Assembly (NCBI GenBank): GCA_028554795.2
Contig: CM068841.1
Coordinates: forward strand, 21,624,308 to 21,688,307
DNA length: 64,000 bases
From: Sinohyriopsis cumingii
Lineage: Eukaryota; Mollusca; Bivalvia; Unionida; Unionidae
Reading direction: 5' to 3'
This document shows positions 12,161-22,427 of the stretch, one piece after another. A program made the translations under genes and the position numbers. The stretch's first letter is position 1. Each line of letters starts with the position of its first letter. A model generated the notes under the pieces. The model had not been told where the DNA came from. It was given only the letters and a program-made list of their open reading frames with translations, and searched no databases.

Positions 12161-13160
12161 TAGAATAAAAGGGGCCAACGTCCAAGACCGATAGTTCATT
12201 GTAACTACAAAGACCAATGCTAGAAAGATAAATCCTTTTAAACAGACATCATTGAAGTTTGGGGATTCTAAAGTGGAGTGCGATGTTGTGCTTTGCTATG
12301 AGAGCGATATCGTACGCTGTGACTTCAGCGATGCAGTAAAGCATCATGGAAACGTTGCTATAACTACTACTACTACTACTACTACACCTACATTGGAGAG
12401 GGATGCTGTCCGTGTCAAACCTGAGGAATGCGAAACCGATGCCACTCGTTATCGTTGGCTCTTTACTGGTTTACATGGTCAATGTTATCATTTACGTGAA
12501 TTGGATGTCATCTAAAACTGAACAAACTCCTGAGCATTTCACCCTAATTCATCGAAGTGACTTTGTGAAAGACGATTATCTGTTCCCTGTGCGTTTGCCT
12601 AAATACTGCAACTTTGATTACCAAAATATTTTAAGCTATTAAATTTTCTCTCTAGAGGAAAATTCTGTTTGATGTATAGTGTGAACTAGTGAGTAAACAA
12701 TTTGGTTTTGCCACTGGTGTACGAACAGTTTTGTGCAAAAAATACACTTATTACCTCCCACAAATATAAAGACGGGCTACCATGCCACAACCTTTATCAC
12801 TCTTGATACAACAAATTCCTTGAAAGGAAAAACCGAATTTATCAAACGTTTGATCGAAAATAAACATCATTTGATAGATCGTTCACCTCAACGGGTCGAG
12901 TGGTGTTACAAAGTGTGGCAATTGGCGTACAGCCTCTTGCGACAAAGTCAAGGCGATTCCATCGTGTTTGTGGAAGGCAAACCAAACGTTGTTTCAAGAA
13001 AGTAAAGCCCATCGCACCAGCAGTCTCAATGATCATTACGTGGTCTTTTCTAAACGCCCTAGAGATAAATCGCAAGTGCAAGTCTTAGCCAAGCAGTTTG
13101 GAACGCCGTGGCTGCCTCATACGTACGATGATGCCTCTCAAACCCCACACGCCAATTTAC
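12160..13160 (+). other. Scrambled coding remnants of unknown identity
   Basis: Several plus-strand frames have coding-like composition (12,252-12,515; 12,403-12,642; 12,733-13,005) but are short and shifted. A TAC/ACT repeat at 12,364-12,386 interrupts the first. I saw none of the expected PolB palm B, palm C or thumb motifs. Probably fused debris of Polinton genes. Confidence 0.35.
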
Positions 13161-13167
13161 TCGTGGA

Positions 13168-14638
13168 TTGAAAATCCACCCACCCCCGATTATTTGCGAT
13201 TTCGTACCCATCTGTCTCACCACTGGTGTCAAGACGGAGGGTCTGTCACGCAAACGTTCTCGTCGTCGACTTAACAAAAAATTGTATAAAAAACTTGGAC
13301 ATTTTGGAACTGTCCCACACAGCGTCAACATGACATCTCTTCAGTCTCATATTCCCGTCAAATTGATTCGAGCCTTGTACGGCATTATTCGCGAAAAAAT
13401 CCACAAATACGTATTCTTGTCTCAGAAGCCAGTCTCAAAGAAGTCTTACGATGATTTACAGTGACTGGTTACAATGGTTTACAGTGACTGAAAGTCCATT
13501 ACTTCAAGGCATCATTCATATTCCTCATCAAACCAAACGCTTTTTAGAGAGAAACATAGTAGCCTTGACGCTACTGGCTGATCTCCACATCGACACTCAG
13601 ACCAAAAAGCAAATCGTTTTGAAACCTGGAGGTAGCGGTTCTCTAGGAGGTGTCATCATTCGCTCCCTTTTAAAATGGGATCCTAATGCCTCAAAGTCGT
13701 CCATAAGACAAAAACCACTCCCAAAAAAGCCAAACGAAGCCCAAAGAAGAAAACGATCAACGGTGTCAAGACCAAATCACAGCTCTAGAAAAAGAAAAGA
13801 CCCCAGAAAGGAAACGAAAAGTCCCCAGAAAAAGAAAATCCCTCAGGAAACCGTTTCTACCCACAACAGACGTATTTCGACCAGGACCCAACCTTACATT
13901 TGCAAACCATGACCTGCAGCGACAGTGACCACGTCTCCAGTAGCCTCAGGATGTTCCGCTTCTCTGTTGTTGGGAATGCCCTTCAAACCCAATTTGACAA
14001 ACGTTCTTCCTCAGTTGATGAAACAATGGTTACCCGCGTCTTCAAAACTTCTCCTCCAGCGGTGACACCCTCCTCCTCTTTAGCTGCAGTGGCAGTAGCT
14101 CACAAAGTGCCTGCCCCCAAAATTAAAGTCAAAGAGAGATCGGACATGTTACAGTTTACTGGATTTGTCCAAGCAAGAACTGTCCCGATTTAGTCCGTTG
14201 CGAACCCCTTCAAGAGGAATGATGCCTGTCATCAAGTTCATACGACGTAAAGACAATCAGTGGTGCCGCGTTCCAGTACTACAAATAACTGAGGCATAGA
14301 ATGGGAATCTGTGTTTTTGTGTTCCTGAAGACCCAAAGACGCTACCTTTCAGAAGTTATCCCGCTTCTAACCCCAAAGGAGAGAAAAGGAAAGGACTGCC
14401 TCCACGTTTAGTTAAACATGAGGGCATGTTTTCCGTCCTGGCCAAAGCTACTCCACCAACGCGAACGACAAGTTACGGTCAACTTTTGCAACGCACACAA
14501 CTCTTTCACCAGAAAGCTTTATACGAAACAGCTCTACCCACTCTGAAAGATTTTAAGGCCTTGATGAAAAGTCCACCACCATCACGTCCAGCAGCGGTCA
14601 AGACAGACGCAGCCCCAAGAATGCCTGAGGAAGAATAA
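13168..14638 (+). pseudogene. Basic, Pro/Lys-rich Polinton protein(s), broken
   Basis: The first frame (13,168-13,464) is Arg/Lys-rich. The next (13,451-13,912) holds a glycine-rich hydrophobic patch, GGSGSLGGVIIRSLL (about 13,630-13,675), followed by repeated Lys-Pro-rich sequence such as RKRKDPRKE. Coding continues across shifts to TAA near 14,636 (frame 14,426-14,638, Pro/Thr-rich). A short hydrophobic patch followed by a long basic tail would suit a DNA-binding core protein, but I cannot assign a family. It sits between PolB and the integrase on the same strand. Confidence 0.45.
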
Positions 14639-14661
14639 TTTCTCCAAAATGTCATAATTGA
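14637..14661 (+). repeat. 25-bp direct repeat shared with the pX-like gene
   Basis: AATTTCTCCAAAATGTCATA plus five more bases occurs here right after the stop of the basic protein and again at 17,524-17,548 inside the pX-like gene. Identity stops outside the 25 bp. It may be a junction left by recombination or by repair during an internal deletion. Confidence 0.5.
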
Positions 14662-14978
14662 GAATTGTTTAACAATGTCGTCAGCTCCCATTCCTAGTAA
14701 GATTTTCAGCGTCCTTGTTGACCCCATCCCCCACACCCCAACGATAAGAACTGAATGCTTGGGTTAAACGATGATATCCACTCCTATTTCGACAGAAGTT
14801 AAAAAGATAAAAAAAGGAAACCAGAAGTGAACAAAAGGAGACCAAAGTCAGTCCATTACCACCTCCACCACCACGACTACCTTCGACTTCTACACATATG
14901 ACACGTAAAGCCGTTTCCAAACCACCATCTCGCCCCATCCAAAGTAGTATCATCAAAGAGTGGGTGACTTATTAATAA

Positions 14979-15998
14979 ATGAAGAAGGTATTCGCCAGCA
15001 TTTACCATGATCCGTCTCATCCTGCAGGTTATGGAGGAGTTCAGAAATTGTATCGTGCTGCCTAAACTTGTCTGAAAAGTCTCCGTTTACCTCAAGTGCA
15101 AGGATGGTTACAAGAACAAGCCGTGTACACTTTATACAAAGCCCATAGGACGAAACGTTTCCAGAAGTCGCACCCGAGCGAAATCATCGATCATCGATGT
15201 CAACCCGATTTAGCTAAGTCGCTCATTTGGCTACCTACAATTGTGACTACAAATATTACTTTTGTGTCATCGACGTCGTTTCTAACTTTGCCTGGGTCGT
15301 GCCATTGACTTCCAAATGGAGCAGAGAACTAGTGCGAGTCCTCCAACTGGTGTTGATACAAAGTAATCGGCACCTTCCTCGATGGCAAACTGACAAAGGC
15401 ACCAAATTTCTGAACCAAGCTTTCCAAAAAGAATTAAAGAAACGTGACATTAATGTTTCCACGACCGAGAATCCCGAAACCAAGGTCAGCATCGTGAAAC
15501 GGTTTTACCGCACCTTGAACGAACGCGTGTGAAAATATCACCAAATTCTCAAGAACATCGACGTTCTACCGCACTTGGTCCAAGCGTTCAACCAATCTTA
15601 CTATTGAAGCATCAGATGTGCTCCCCAGGAAGTGACTTCCGACAAGGAATTGACCGTTTTCTAGCGCCTGTTTGGTACGTCCCCGACGGTGACAGTCCCC
15701 AAGAAAAGTGGAGTGTTGCCGTAGGAGATTGAGTGGACATTGGCAAAACCAAACGCATTTTCGACAAAGGTTACTTACCCAACTGGACCACCAAATTGCT
15801 TCGAGTCACTGGACCATTGCTTGGAAAGAACGTTTTACTTGCCCGAGCTACAACGAGTAATCAAAAACGATTACGAAGTGTACAACAGCGAATGCATTCT
15901 CAAACGAAGAAAACGTAAAGTGGGAAAATGACGTGTCAAAGTACGTTGGAATGATATCCTCCAAGTTTTGGTTATAGGATCGACGCTTCGCATGTCAT
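14979..15998 (+). pseudogene. Polinton retroviral-type integrase with chromodomain, broken
   Basis: Would insert the element into host DNA. The N-terminal part starts at ATG 14,979 and includes DPSHPAGYGG. The catalytic core follows in shifted frames: FVVID-like FCVIDVVSNFAW (about 15,260), QTDKGTKF (about 15,387) and a third-acidic region VKRFYRTL (about 15,495), where the usual Glu is Lys. The C-terminal part has GYLPNW (about 15,765) and a chromodomain-like end with ILKRRKRKVGK (about 15,895-15,928). Several stops. The chromodomain distinguishes it from the shorter integrase at 46,275-47,240. Confidence 0.85.
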
Positions 15999-16023
15999 CG
16001 ACTATAAAAAGAAGTGATCATCA

Positions 16024-16425
16024 TGCCCTTCCACACAACCTCAGCTACAGCTACCACCGCAGTGACCACTCCTTCACTAAGTTCTTCTCTGCAAGATCTA
16101 CAAAATCAACCGTTGTGGGTGTGGTGTGCAGAACGTGTGCCTAAAACGCAGATCGTCTTTTTCTGCCAAATCTTTGTAATGTGTTGTGTCATCGGTGACC
16201 ATTACCAATCTGAGTTTGCGACGAGGAGACAAACAATTGGGGACCTATTTACTGAGCAATAACATCGGTTGCCTTCTTCACAATCCTTCCCTGAAATACT
16301 CCTCGGATGGGAACAACGGGAGTCTTGTACCCAACGCCAGTCACCATTCCAACAAGACCAACATTTTGGGCGGAGACACTCCTCTTACTTCGAGTGTCCC
16401 CTCGGACAGCATAACTCTGGAATGA
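16024..16425 (+). pseudogene. Small single-pass membrane protein of Polintons, frameshifted
   Basis: Thr/Ser-rich start, then a hydrophobic segment (QIVFFCQIFVMCCVI, about 16,152-16,196). The frame then changes by one base and resumes with ITNLSLRRGD and NIGCLLHNPSLKY (about 16,205-16,300). A short protein with one membrane span and a conserved tail sits next to the penton in many Polintons as I know them; its function is unknown. Its stop overlaps the penton ATG at 16,423, which suggests linked expression. Confidence 0.55.
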
Positions 16426-17367
16426 ACAACATTGACCGTCTTTACTTGACGCTACCTATTGACAGTTCTGTGGAGGTGTTTCCCAACAATACTTTGTTTT
16501 GTTACACGGCCAAATTACCTCAGGCTTACCAATTAGATCACGAAGGCCATTGAGAAGTGGCTTTGGTGGAAATGATTTACCCTACATAAATAAAAAACAT
16601 CATTGAGACTAAAAACACTTTTGAGGTCGAGGTTTTGAACGACTCACTGCCACAAGCCAGGATTAGCACTAAACAAAATTCCCTGTAAATCGACCAGTAC
16701 CCAACACTGAGCCTGCGTTATACATCTATCAGTTTAAAAATAACCCAGCCCATTATTTTAGCAGTCAACATGTTCTCCGTTGCTGTAATTCTCAATGCAG
16801 CATTTGACAAAGTCATGGCCAACGTGGAAAAACTTGTGACCATTGAGTACCATAAAGTGGCTCGTCCCCTACTGATGAACTTTGAAAGTGACTAAAAAAT
16901 GCTGAACATTCGATTTTCTTCCTGAATTGTATGACATTGTGGGGGGGGGAGACCTCTATACTGTCACGGATAAGATTAGAAAGAAGATCACCATACCAGC
17001 CATTGCCAACCACCTGGATTTTGCAAAATACTTTCGTTCCCCGGCAGAACTTAACCAAGGACTGAAATTGATAATCTATGTGTACTCCGATGTGGTTGAG
17101 TATAACGTGGTGGGACACACCTCCGTACCGTTACTATGTGTCATTCTTTTCAAAGAGGATTCTGCCATGAACGTTAACGAGGAAGGTGGAAACACCTATC
17201 ACGTTCACCGCCAATTTGTAAATCCTCACTATTTACCCGTCAGCACATACTATTTTGACACTGTCAACATTACTGTGAAAGGAGATCTGGGACAAAATAT
17301 TCCATTCACCAAAGGGAAAGTCACGGTGAAACTCCATTTTCCAAAACGATTCTTGAACGACTCGTAA
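16423..17367 (+). pseudogene. Penton/minor capsid protein of the canonical Polinton, broken
   Basis: Would form the capsid vertices. The start reads RLYLTLPIDSSVEVFPNNT (about 16,432), a typical penton N-terminus. Coding continues through stops near 16,551 and 16,686 and frame changes. The C-terminal half (16,927-17,367) is open and ends with NPHYLPVSTYYFDTV and PFTKGKVTVKLHF, a jelly-roll-like end. A run of nine G at 16,940-16,948 lies at the start of the open part. Sits between the membrane protein and the pX-like gene. Confidence 0.75.
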
Positions 17368-17370
17368 GTC

Positions 17371-17681
17371 ATGTATCCAGTGTACCGAGGCGTCGCTCGA
17401 CAACGAGGACATGGTTAAGAAGATATGTTGCAATCAGCCTTTCGTTCGGTGGCCCCGTGTTGAACCTGATGGTGACACAATGATTTCACGCTTTGAAAGA
17501 TTCCGCATTGACGCATGGTAAAGAATTTCTCCAAAATGTCATAATTGACAAACAAAGCCCAAAAGAAGCTTTCCTGAGAGCAGGCAAAAATATCTTGCTG
17601 AAAACGGGCAAAGACATTTTGGGTCGACGAGAAACGCATATAAATGCCCTGAACTCCATGAGGGACATTTTCACCCTATAA
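17371..17681 (+). pseudogene. pX-like basic/amphipathic protein, broken
   Basis: ATG 17,371 opens MYPVYRGVARQRGHG, an Arg-rich start placed four bases after the penton stop, and is soon ended by TAA. A second frame (17,493-17,681) continues with basic, helical sequence (EAFLRAGKNILLKTGKDILG). Adenovirus pX-like proteins of similar size occupy this slot in Polintons and are thought to bind DNA or membranes. The 25-bp repeat at 17,524 lies inside it. Confidence 0.55.
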
Positions 17682-17689
17682 AATCTGGT

Positions 17690-17815
17690 CAGATTCGTGT
17701 GCAAATTCAGTTTGCAAACCAAACCAATTATGAGACAGTGAACATCATCTTATATGTCAAATTAGACAATACCATATAAATCAACAGTTTGAGAGGCGTC
17801 ATTCTAGATTATTAG
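17690..17815 (+). pseudogene. C-terminal scrap of a hexon (major capsid)
   Basis: A frame reads SGQIRVQIQFANQTNYETV, ILYVKLDNTI, a stop, then INSLRGVILDY. Short beta-rich ends of this kind, finishing in an aspartate plus aromatic, close Polinton hexons. A hexon of 500 or more codons is expected after pX, but only about 40 remain, so a large internal deletion is likely. Confidence 0.45.
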
Positions 17816-17845
17816 AATCTATGGAAGGCTGATGTCCCTCTTTGA

Positions 17846-18289
17846 ATGGTGGAGAATCTATGGAAATGGAATGGGAGGGATCCACGAAAACAGACACCAA
17901 AGACAATGACGAAAAAAAACATGTTGATGAAGTCCAGATGGCCAAAACAAGCACCTGGCAGAAACAATACGGAATTGATCAAGAAAGAGTGTTATGGATG
18001 GCAAAACGATCATCCCAGTCAAATTCAACACGATAAATGTAAGACGCTAAGACAAGAAGAAAAATTGGTCGAGTATCTGGACGAAGCTTGGAGTTGCATC
18101 TCGGAAGAAGCCGTGTTGCATCAGTGGTATAAAGACTTGCGTGATCATTTCTCTCCTCCACTGATGACTCTAGAGCTCCATCACATCGAAGCTCTCGTGA
18201 CTCAGAGTGTAGAGACGAAGCGAAAAAACGGTTACTTGTCAGCGATTTTCAAACAAGACGTTCGAATTGAATTGATCACTTATCATTAA
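17846..18289 (+). CDS. Unrecognised 147-codon protein
   Basis: An open frame between the hexon scrap and the protease. Trp- and Lys-rich start (LWKWNGRD), then a helical middle (LVEYLDEAWSCISEEAVLHQW). I find no Walker A, so it is not the missing packaging ATPase in recognisable form. It stays open where its neighbours are broken, which may be chance. Position and strand fit a Polinton late gene. Confidence 0.35.
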   Translation: MVENLWKWNGRDPRKQTPKTMTKKNMLMKSRWPKQAPGRNNTELIKKECYGWQNDHPSQIQHDKCKTLRQEEKLVEYLDEAWSCISEEAVLHQWYKDLRDHFSPPLMTLELHHIEALVTQSVETKRKNGYLSAIFKQDVRIELITYH

Positions 18290-18319
18290 CTGTGAAGAAG
18301 AAAAAAAAGCAACACAAAA

Positions 18320-18880
18320 ATGGATACCTGGGAACTTTATTACTTTTTTAACCACAGTTAGTACACTGCTTCTTGGAATCCTGTCGTGTGTGCTAAAGGT
18401 GAACTGCCTCATCGTAAACCTCAAGACCATCGAGCTTATGTCATTAACACGACGACAGTCATCTCCCAGGAACCCACTGGTTAACCGTCTACGTTCCTAA
18501 AGAAGGTTGTGGAGAGTATTTTGATTCGTATGAATTGCCACCTTTGTAAGACGATATCATCGACTTTATGAGAAGAAATGCCCAGAGGACACGATTCAAT
18601 AATGTGAAATTACAAGGCACAGATTCCATGGTGTGTGGACAATAGTGTGTATATTTCCTTCATCAACGCTATCTTTGATATTCTTTAGAACATTTAGTGA
18701 CTTATTTTGATAGTCATTCTTCTAGAAACGATGCCAAAGTAGATCCATAGTTTTGTGAGCATTATGGTTATCTTTTGTCTTTAGCTAGGAAACGTAGTGT
18801 ACATCAATGGCCCAATGACTTCCATTCCTGGAAGTATAGCTTCACTTCACAACGTTGTCAACCATGTCCAAAATAGTTTG
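18320..18880 (+). pseudogene. Adenain-type cysteine protease, multiple stops
   Basis: This would be the capsid-maturation protease. The frame from ATG 18,320 reads MDTWELYYFFNHS then stops. Beyond it are a KGELPHRKPQDHRAYVINT segment (about 18,395), FDSYELPPL (about 18,520), FNNVKLQG (about 18,596) and the active-site region MVCGQ-stop-CVYFLHQRY (about 18,630-18,675). At least four stops interrupt it. A polyadenylation signal lies about 60 bp beyond its end. Confidence 0.75.
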
Positions 18881-18941
18881 GTATTTGAAAAATGTTTGTT
18901 TGTTTTATTGTTAATTATTCATTGTTGGTTGTTCGTTTTTT

Positions 18942-18947
18942 GAATAA
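18942..18947 (+). terminator. Polyadenylation signal after the protease
   Basis: AATAAA in GAATAAAAATGTTGTG, followed by a GT-rich stretch (TGTTGTGTTTTG, 18,949-18,960) typical of cleavage sites. It would end the rightward late genes. Confidence 0.5.
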
Positions 18948-19059
18948 AAATGTTGTGTTTTGAAATAAGGCGTCTGTCGTTTGTTTCGCATTTTCATACC
19001 AACCATGCTCTTTGACTTCTCATGATCCCTCACCCTCAAATCAAACTATCCTAGCTGTC

Positions 19060-19640
19060 CGACTCTAAACAGCCAGGCAACATCGTGGAGCACTATGTCC
19101 TGTCGTCCGCGTGGCGGCTATGAGATTTACTGCTAAGATAGGGGATAATGATGAGCTACCAGCCAAACATTCACTACCTGTTTGCCCGGGACAGCCAGTA
19201 ATAGTGCAGGAGCACCCTAGGAGATATTTAAGGAATTTACCGGAGCGCCGATCATCATACGAAAGGGGAAGAGATAGGAGCGACAAAGGGTGTTGCATAT
19301 GGGCCATTACGAGCCATTGAAATAGCAATAAAGGGAGCGTGGCAAATATACATGTGCAAGCCACTGACGGAAACCTGTCTACTTACCTTGACGGGTCTAC
19401 ACAGACAAAAGAGCTGAGGACTTTATGTGGTGGACGGCGTTATTAGCAGAGTATTAAGGCTGTGACTGAATAGTATCATGGCTTGGAAAAGATGGCAGAC
19501 TTTGTTTGAAGAGGCCACATAGTCTTGCCCACAAATGAAGAACATGCTAGACTGTGTACCAGTGGAGACCATATCCGGACTAGCTGAGACATCCCTGAAA
19601 CTCCAGATATATTGCCTAGTTACTTTCAAAGTTCCCTGGT
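19060..19640 (+). other. Coding-like remnant of unknown identity
   Basis: In the plus strand, frames around 19,300-19,640 (AIEIAIKGAWQIYM, SIMAWKRWQTLFEE, LAETSLKLQIYCLV) look coding apart from three stops. I recognise no family. The minus-strand 99-codon frame over 19,065-19,364 is probably a shadow. Confidence 0.3.
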
Positions 19641-19664
19641 CGAATAATCTTGATTCTCATTTTC

Positions 19665-20230
19665 ACTAGAGAACCTATTTGATAGTATCTATTTTAACAA
19701 CAAACCTAATTTGATTTGCTTCGTTACCGCCATCAAAATTTTATTCTCGTATTTTTCTTATGCGTGATATAAACTATTCATAACTCATTTCGACTTTATT
19801 GATTGGTATTTAATTAGTATAACGAATGACTTTAGAATAAATAATTTTTCAAAATTTCTGACTATTGATTTGAAAAATTGCACAGGTGTCTCACACATTA
19901 TTGGCATTTTATTGTCCATTTACATAACTGGACTAGATTTCAAATAAGTACGAGCTGGTTTTTCTGGGAGTACACGTCATCCATGGCCGGCTTGCTGAGT
20001 TCCTTACCTTCCTTACATCGCTCGGACATCGTACACTGTCGAACATATTGAACAATTTCCACCCATCACAATACCATGTGTCCCGATGTGACGTCATCGC
20101 TGCGACCAGTTGTAGCGGATGTTATTTAATCTTTGAGTGTTCACCTGGTGCGTTCAAACGCAGCTGAATTCCAACTTTTTATCATGAGTGCGTGTTGGGT
20201 TCATTCCCACTCATGACGGCCATATTTTAA
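19665..20230 (-). repeat. Right arm of the large inverted repeat, with leader and short ORF
   Basis: Read on the minus strand: leader GAGTGGGAATGAACCCAACA (about 20,210-20,190), ATG at 20,029, and 29 codons starting MSERCKEGKELSKPAMDD to TGA at 19,940. About 320 bp more then aligns with 1,172-1,465. The short peptide is related to those at 1,097 and 3,315. Confidence 0.55.
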
Positions 20231-20518
20231 GGTCCTTAGGGACTTATTAATCCCATGACCTGCAGGCCAAATTAATTAGTGTTCTTTGAATACATAAATG
20301 CCTGGGGTAAGAGGCACTAATTCCGTCCCCTAATATCAATTAATCAGCCAGCTTTGCATGCTTTAATTCGTTTAACTTTGTGCATGTAATGACCGGCGAA
20401 AACGATGTTAATCCAAATAGTGAGTGAGTCAGTCTAACCATCCATTGTTGGCTCATCCTCCAAAGAAGATATGCTCAAGACTAGCCAAGCTGAACGAAGC
20501 TTACGTTAATTTACATAG

Positions 20519-20770
20519 ATGGAGAATGTCAGGATGCTGAAAATGACTAAAGACATGACAGAAAGGAAGAATGGACAGAGATGTTCAGACATTAAAAGCA
20601 GAGAGCAGAGAGAACAGCAGCAACAGCAACAACAGGAACCAGACAGAGGCTTTATCAACTGCCATGTAGACACGAAAGAGTTCTCCTTCTCTTTCCGAAG
20701 AAGCAGACCCTATCCTGTGGGAAAGCCTGTTACCATGGTCGCAATCTTAGACAATAAAAGATTGCCATAG
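20519..20770 (+). CDS. Accessory small gene b, Gln-rich, with histone-type 3' end
   Basis: 83 codons, intact. Lys/Met-rich start, a Gln run (about residues 37-45), then FSFSFRRSRPYPVGKP and a short hydrophobic end. No known domain. The stop at 20,768 is followed after about 18 bases by a hairpin and purine-rich element like those of replication-dependent histone genes. Sits in the right part of the decayed Polinton, same strand as the core genes. Function unknown. Confidence 0.45.
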   Translation: MENVRMLKMTKDMTERKNGQRCSDIKSREQREQQQQQQQEPDRGFINCHVDTKEFSFSFRRSRPYPVGKPVTMVAILDNKRLP

Positions 20771-20787
20771 CACCTCGTCCACAAAAA

Positions 20788-20826
20788 CAACCCTTTTCGG
20801 GGCTACCCAATACTCTAGAAAAGAGA
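20788..20826 (+). terminator. Histone-type 3' stem-loop and downstream element, copy 2
   Basis: AACCCTTTTCGGGGCTACCCA (20,789-20,809 region) has a CCC/GGG stem, a pyrimidine loop and a CTACCCA flank. It is followed at 20,815-20,826 by CTAGAAAAGAGA. Stem-loop plus a purine-rich box 10-15 bases on is the layout of metazoan histone mRNA 3' ends. The stem is only 3-4 bp, weaker than in real histone genes. Confidence 0.45.
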
Positions 20827-21079
20827 TACTAATTCACTTGCCAATGGTATGTTAATGCGTTTTAACAAAATAGAAGTGTGTCTATAAGCACTTCGCTTGT
20901 TTGACTTTGTTAGAAGTATGTTTATAAGCACTTCCTTTCCGTAGCTTGGTAAATAGTCAATGGGTTTTTGATAGTAGTTAGGGTTTGCAAGTAAAAAAGT
21001 TAGTGATTGTTTCTTTTAGGTCCGCGAGTTCCATGTTTTTTGGGTTTTGGTGATATAGGTCTTATACGTTTGGTATCAG

Positions 21080-21124
21080 GGGGATGTTTTCCTTCACATC
21101 CGTACTTGACAAATATAAGGGGAG
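21080..21124 (+). promoter_or_regulatory. Promoter repeat upstream of accessory gene c
   Basis: GGATGTTTTCCTTCACATCC then GTACTTGAC and an AATATAAGG box. Nearly the same sequence stands at 22,299-22,345 before gene d. The conserved block of about 30 bp precedes a TATA-like element by a few bases and the ATG by 45-90 bp, so both are probably promoters. Confidence 0.6.
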
Positions 21125-21169
21125 CGCTCGACATTCTCGCTACCCATTTTCAACGAGAAACTAAAAGAA

Positions 21170-21617
21170 GATGAGCAGGATAAACAAATTGCTTGAACTC
21201 CAAATGTACCTGGAGTATACCAGACGTTTATTTGATGAGCTGGCTATGGAAGCCTTAGCCGAAGAGGCCAGGATAGAGAAGGAGGGGGAGAGAAAAAAGA
21301 AAGAAGAGAAGGAAAAGAAGAGGTGAGGACGCTTCCGCAGACGGTACCACAGCCACAGCCTCTGCCACCAGTACAATGACCGGTGGTTTCCCAGACTGAA
21401 ACTAGGGCGAGGAAATAAGGAGGCCACATCATCGACGCGTGTGGCATATGATAAGAGAGAGGGAAGTTTTCACTACAATTCAAAGTTAAGACTGGGACAG
21501 TGATGCCTGTCAACGTCCATCAGCGCTCCCAACCGCACGCATCAATTGAGAGCATTTTTGAGCCGGTGATGTGTATGTGGTGCCAGACCTGGGAGATGTA
21601 ACAATTAGGTGCATTTG
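21170..21617 (+). pseudogene. Accessory small gene c, broken, with histone-type 3' end
   Basis: ATG 21,170 opens 51 codons with a helical start (NKLLELQMYLEYTRRLFDEL) and a Glu/Lys-rich stretch, ending at TGA 21,323. Coding-like sequence goes on in other frames to a C-terminal segment ending VPDLGDVTIRCI and TGA near 21,615, about 18 bases before a hairpin. The hairpin position argues that the original gene ran to 21,617. No family recognised. Confidence 0.4.
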
Positions 21618-21634
21618 AAGTTTTAAAATCACAT

Positions 21635-21670
21635 CCCTTCTTAGGGCTACCCCTATGCTTTTGGAAAGAC
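21635..21670 (+). terminator. Histone-type 3' stem-loop and downstream element, copy 3
   Basis: CCCT-TCTT-AGGG is a perfect 4-bp stem with a 4-base loop, followed by CTACCCC and, 17 bases beyond the stem, GGAAAGAC. Loop size and flank match histone stem-loops more closely than the other copies do. Confidence 0.5.
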
Positions 21671-21744
21671 ACTATTCAAATTGCAAATTTGAGTGAGCGT
21701 GGAGTAGTGTAATTATAAATACTCACTCCTTTTCTGATGTTATT

Positions 21745-22290
21745 GTGTGTGTGTGTGTGTGTGCGTGCGTGCGTGCGTGTGTGTGTGTGTGTATTAGCTC
21801 GCGTACGTTTGTGTGGATAGTTTAGTGTGTGTTTGAATAAGTGCGCATACGTTTGTGTGGATAGTATATCTTGGTTTTGTAGATAGTATAGTAAGGGTTT
21901 GTTTATCTCCTTCAAATTGTGGAAAGTATATTATAGTTAGTTTGTTTCGTTATTGTGTGTGGATAGTATATTTAGGTTTGTTTTTTCTTTTTCTCCTGTG
22001 TGGATAGTATATATTGTGGTTATTGATAGTACATTTTGGGTTTGTTCTTTCTCCTTCCCGTGTGGATAGAATATTTTGTTGTTTTTATTTTCTCCTTCCC
22101 CTGTGTGGATAGTAGATATCGTGGTTATTGATAGTATATTTTGGGTTTGTTTTTTTATCCTTTCCGTATGGATAGTATGTTTTAGTTTGTTTTTGCTCCT
22201 CACCTATGTGTTGATAGTATATTTGTGGTTTTTTGATAATGTAGTTTTGTACCTTTCCTTCTGTATGGATAGTAGATAATATGTGAAGTG
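21745..22290 (+). repeat. GT/GC microsatellite and GTGTGGATAGTATAT minisatellite
   Basis: A GT tract with GCGT interruptions (21,745-21,792) is followed by irregular repeats of GTGTGGATAGTATATTTTGG separated by GTTTGTT and CTCCTTCCC segments, at least eight copies up to 22,270. Lies directly before the promoter repeat of gene d. Confidence 0.7.
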
Positions 22291-22296
22291 AGTATA

Positions 22297-22345
22297 AGGG
22301 ATGTTTTCCTTCACGTCCGTACTTGACCCTTATAAAGTGAAAGCG
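22297..22345 (+). promoter_or_regulatory. Promoter repeat upstream of accessory gene d
   Basis: GGATGTTTTCCTTCACGTCC, GTACTTGACC and TTATAAAGTG: the same arrangement as at 21,080-21,124, with one change in the 30-bp block and a clear TATAAA. The gene d ATG is about 85 bp downstream. Confidence 0.6.
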
Positions 22346-22427
22346 TTAGTCGTTTGCGCCATTCAACATTGAATTAAATAAGACGACAATAGAGTTGTTT
22401 AACAAATTGAAGGACAGTTGGTAGTGG

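Noticed and set aside
17846..18289. Packaging ATPase of the canonical Polinton
   Set aside because: No Walker A or B motif is visible in this frame.
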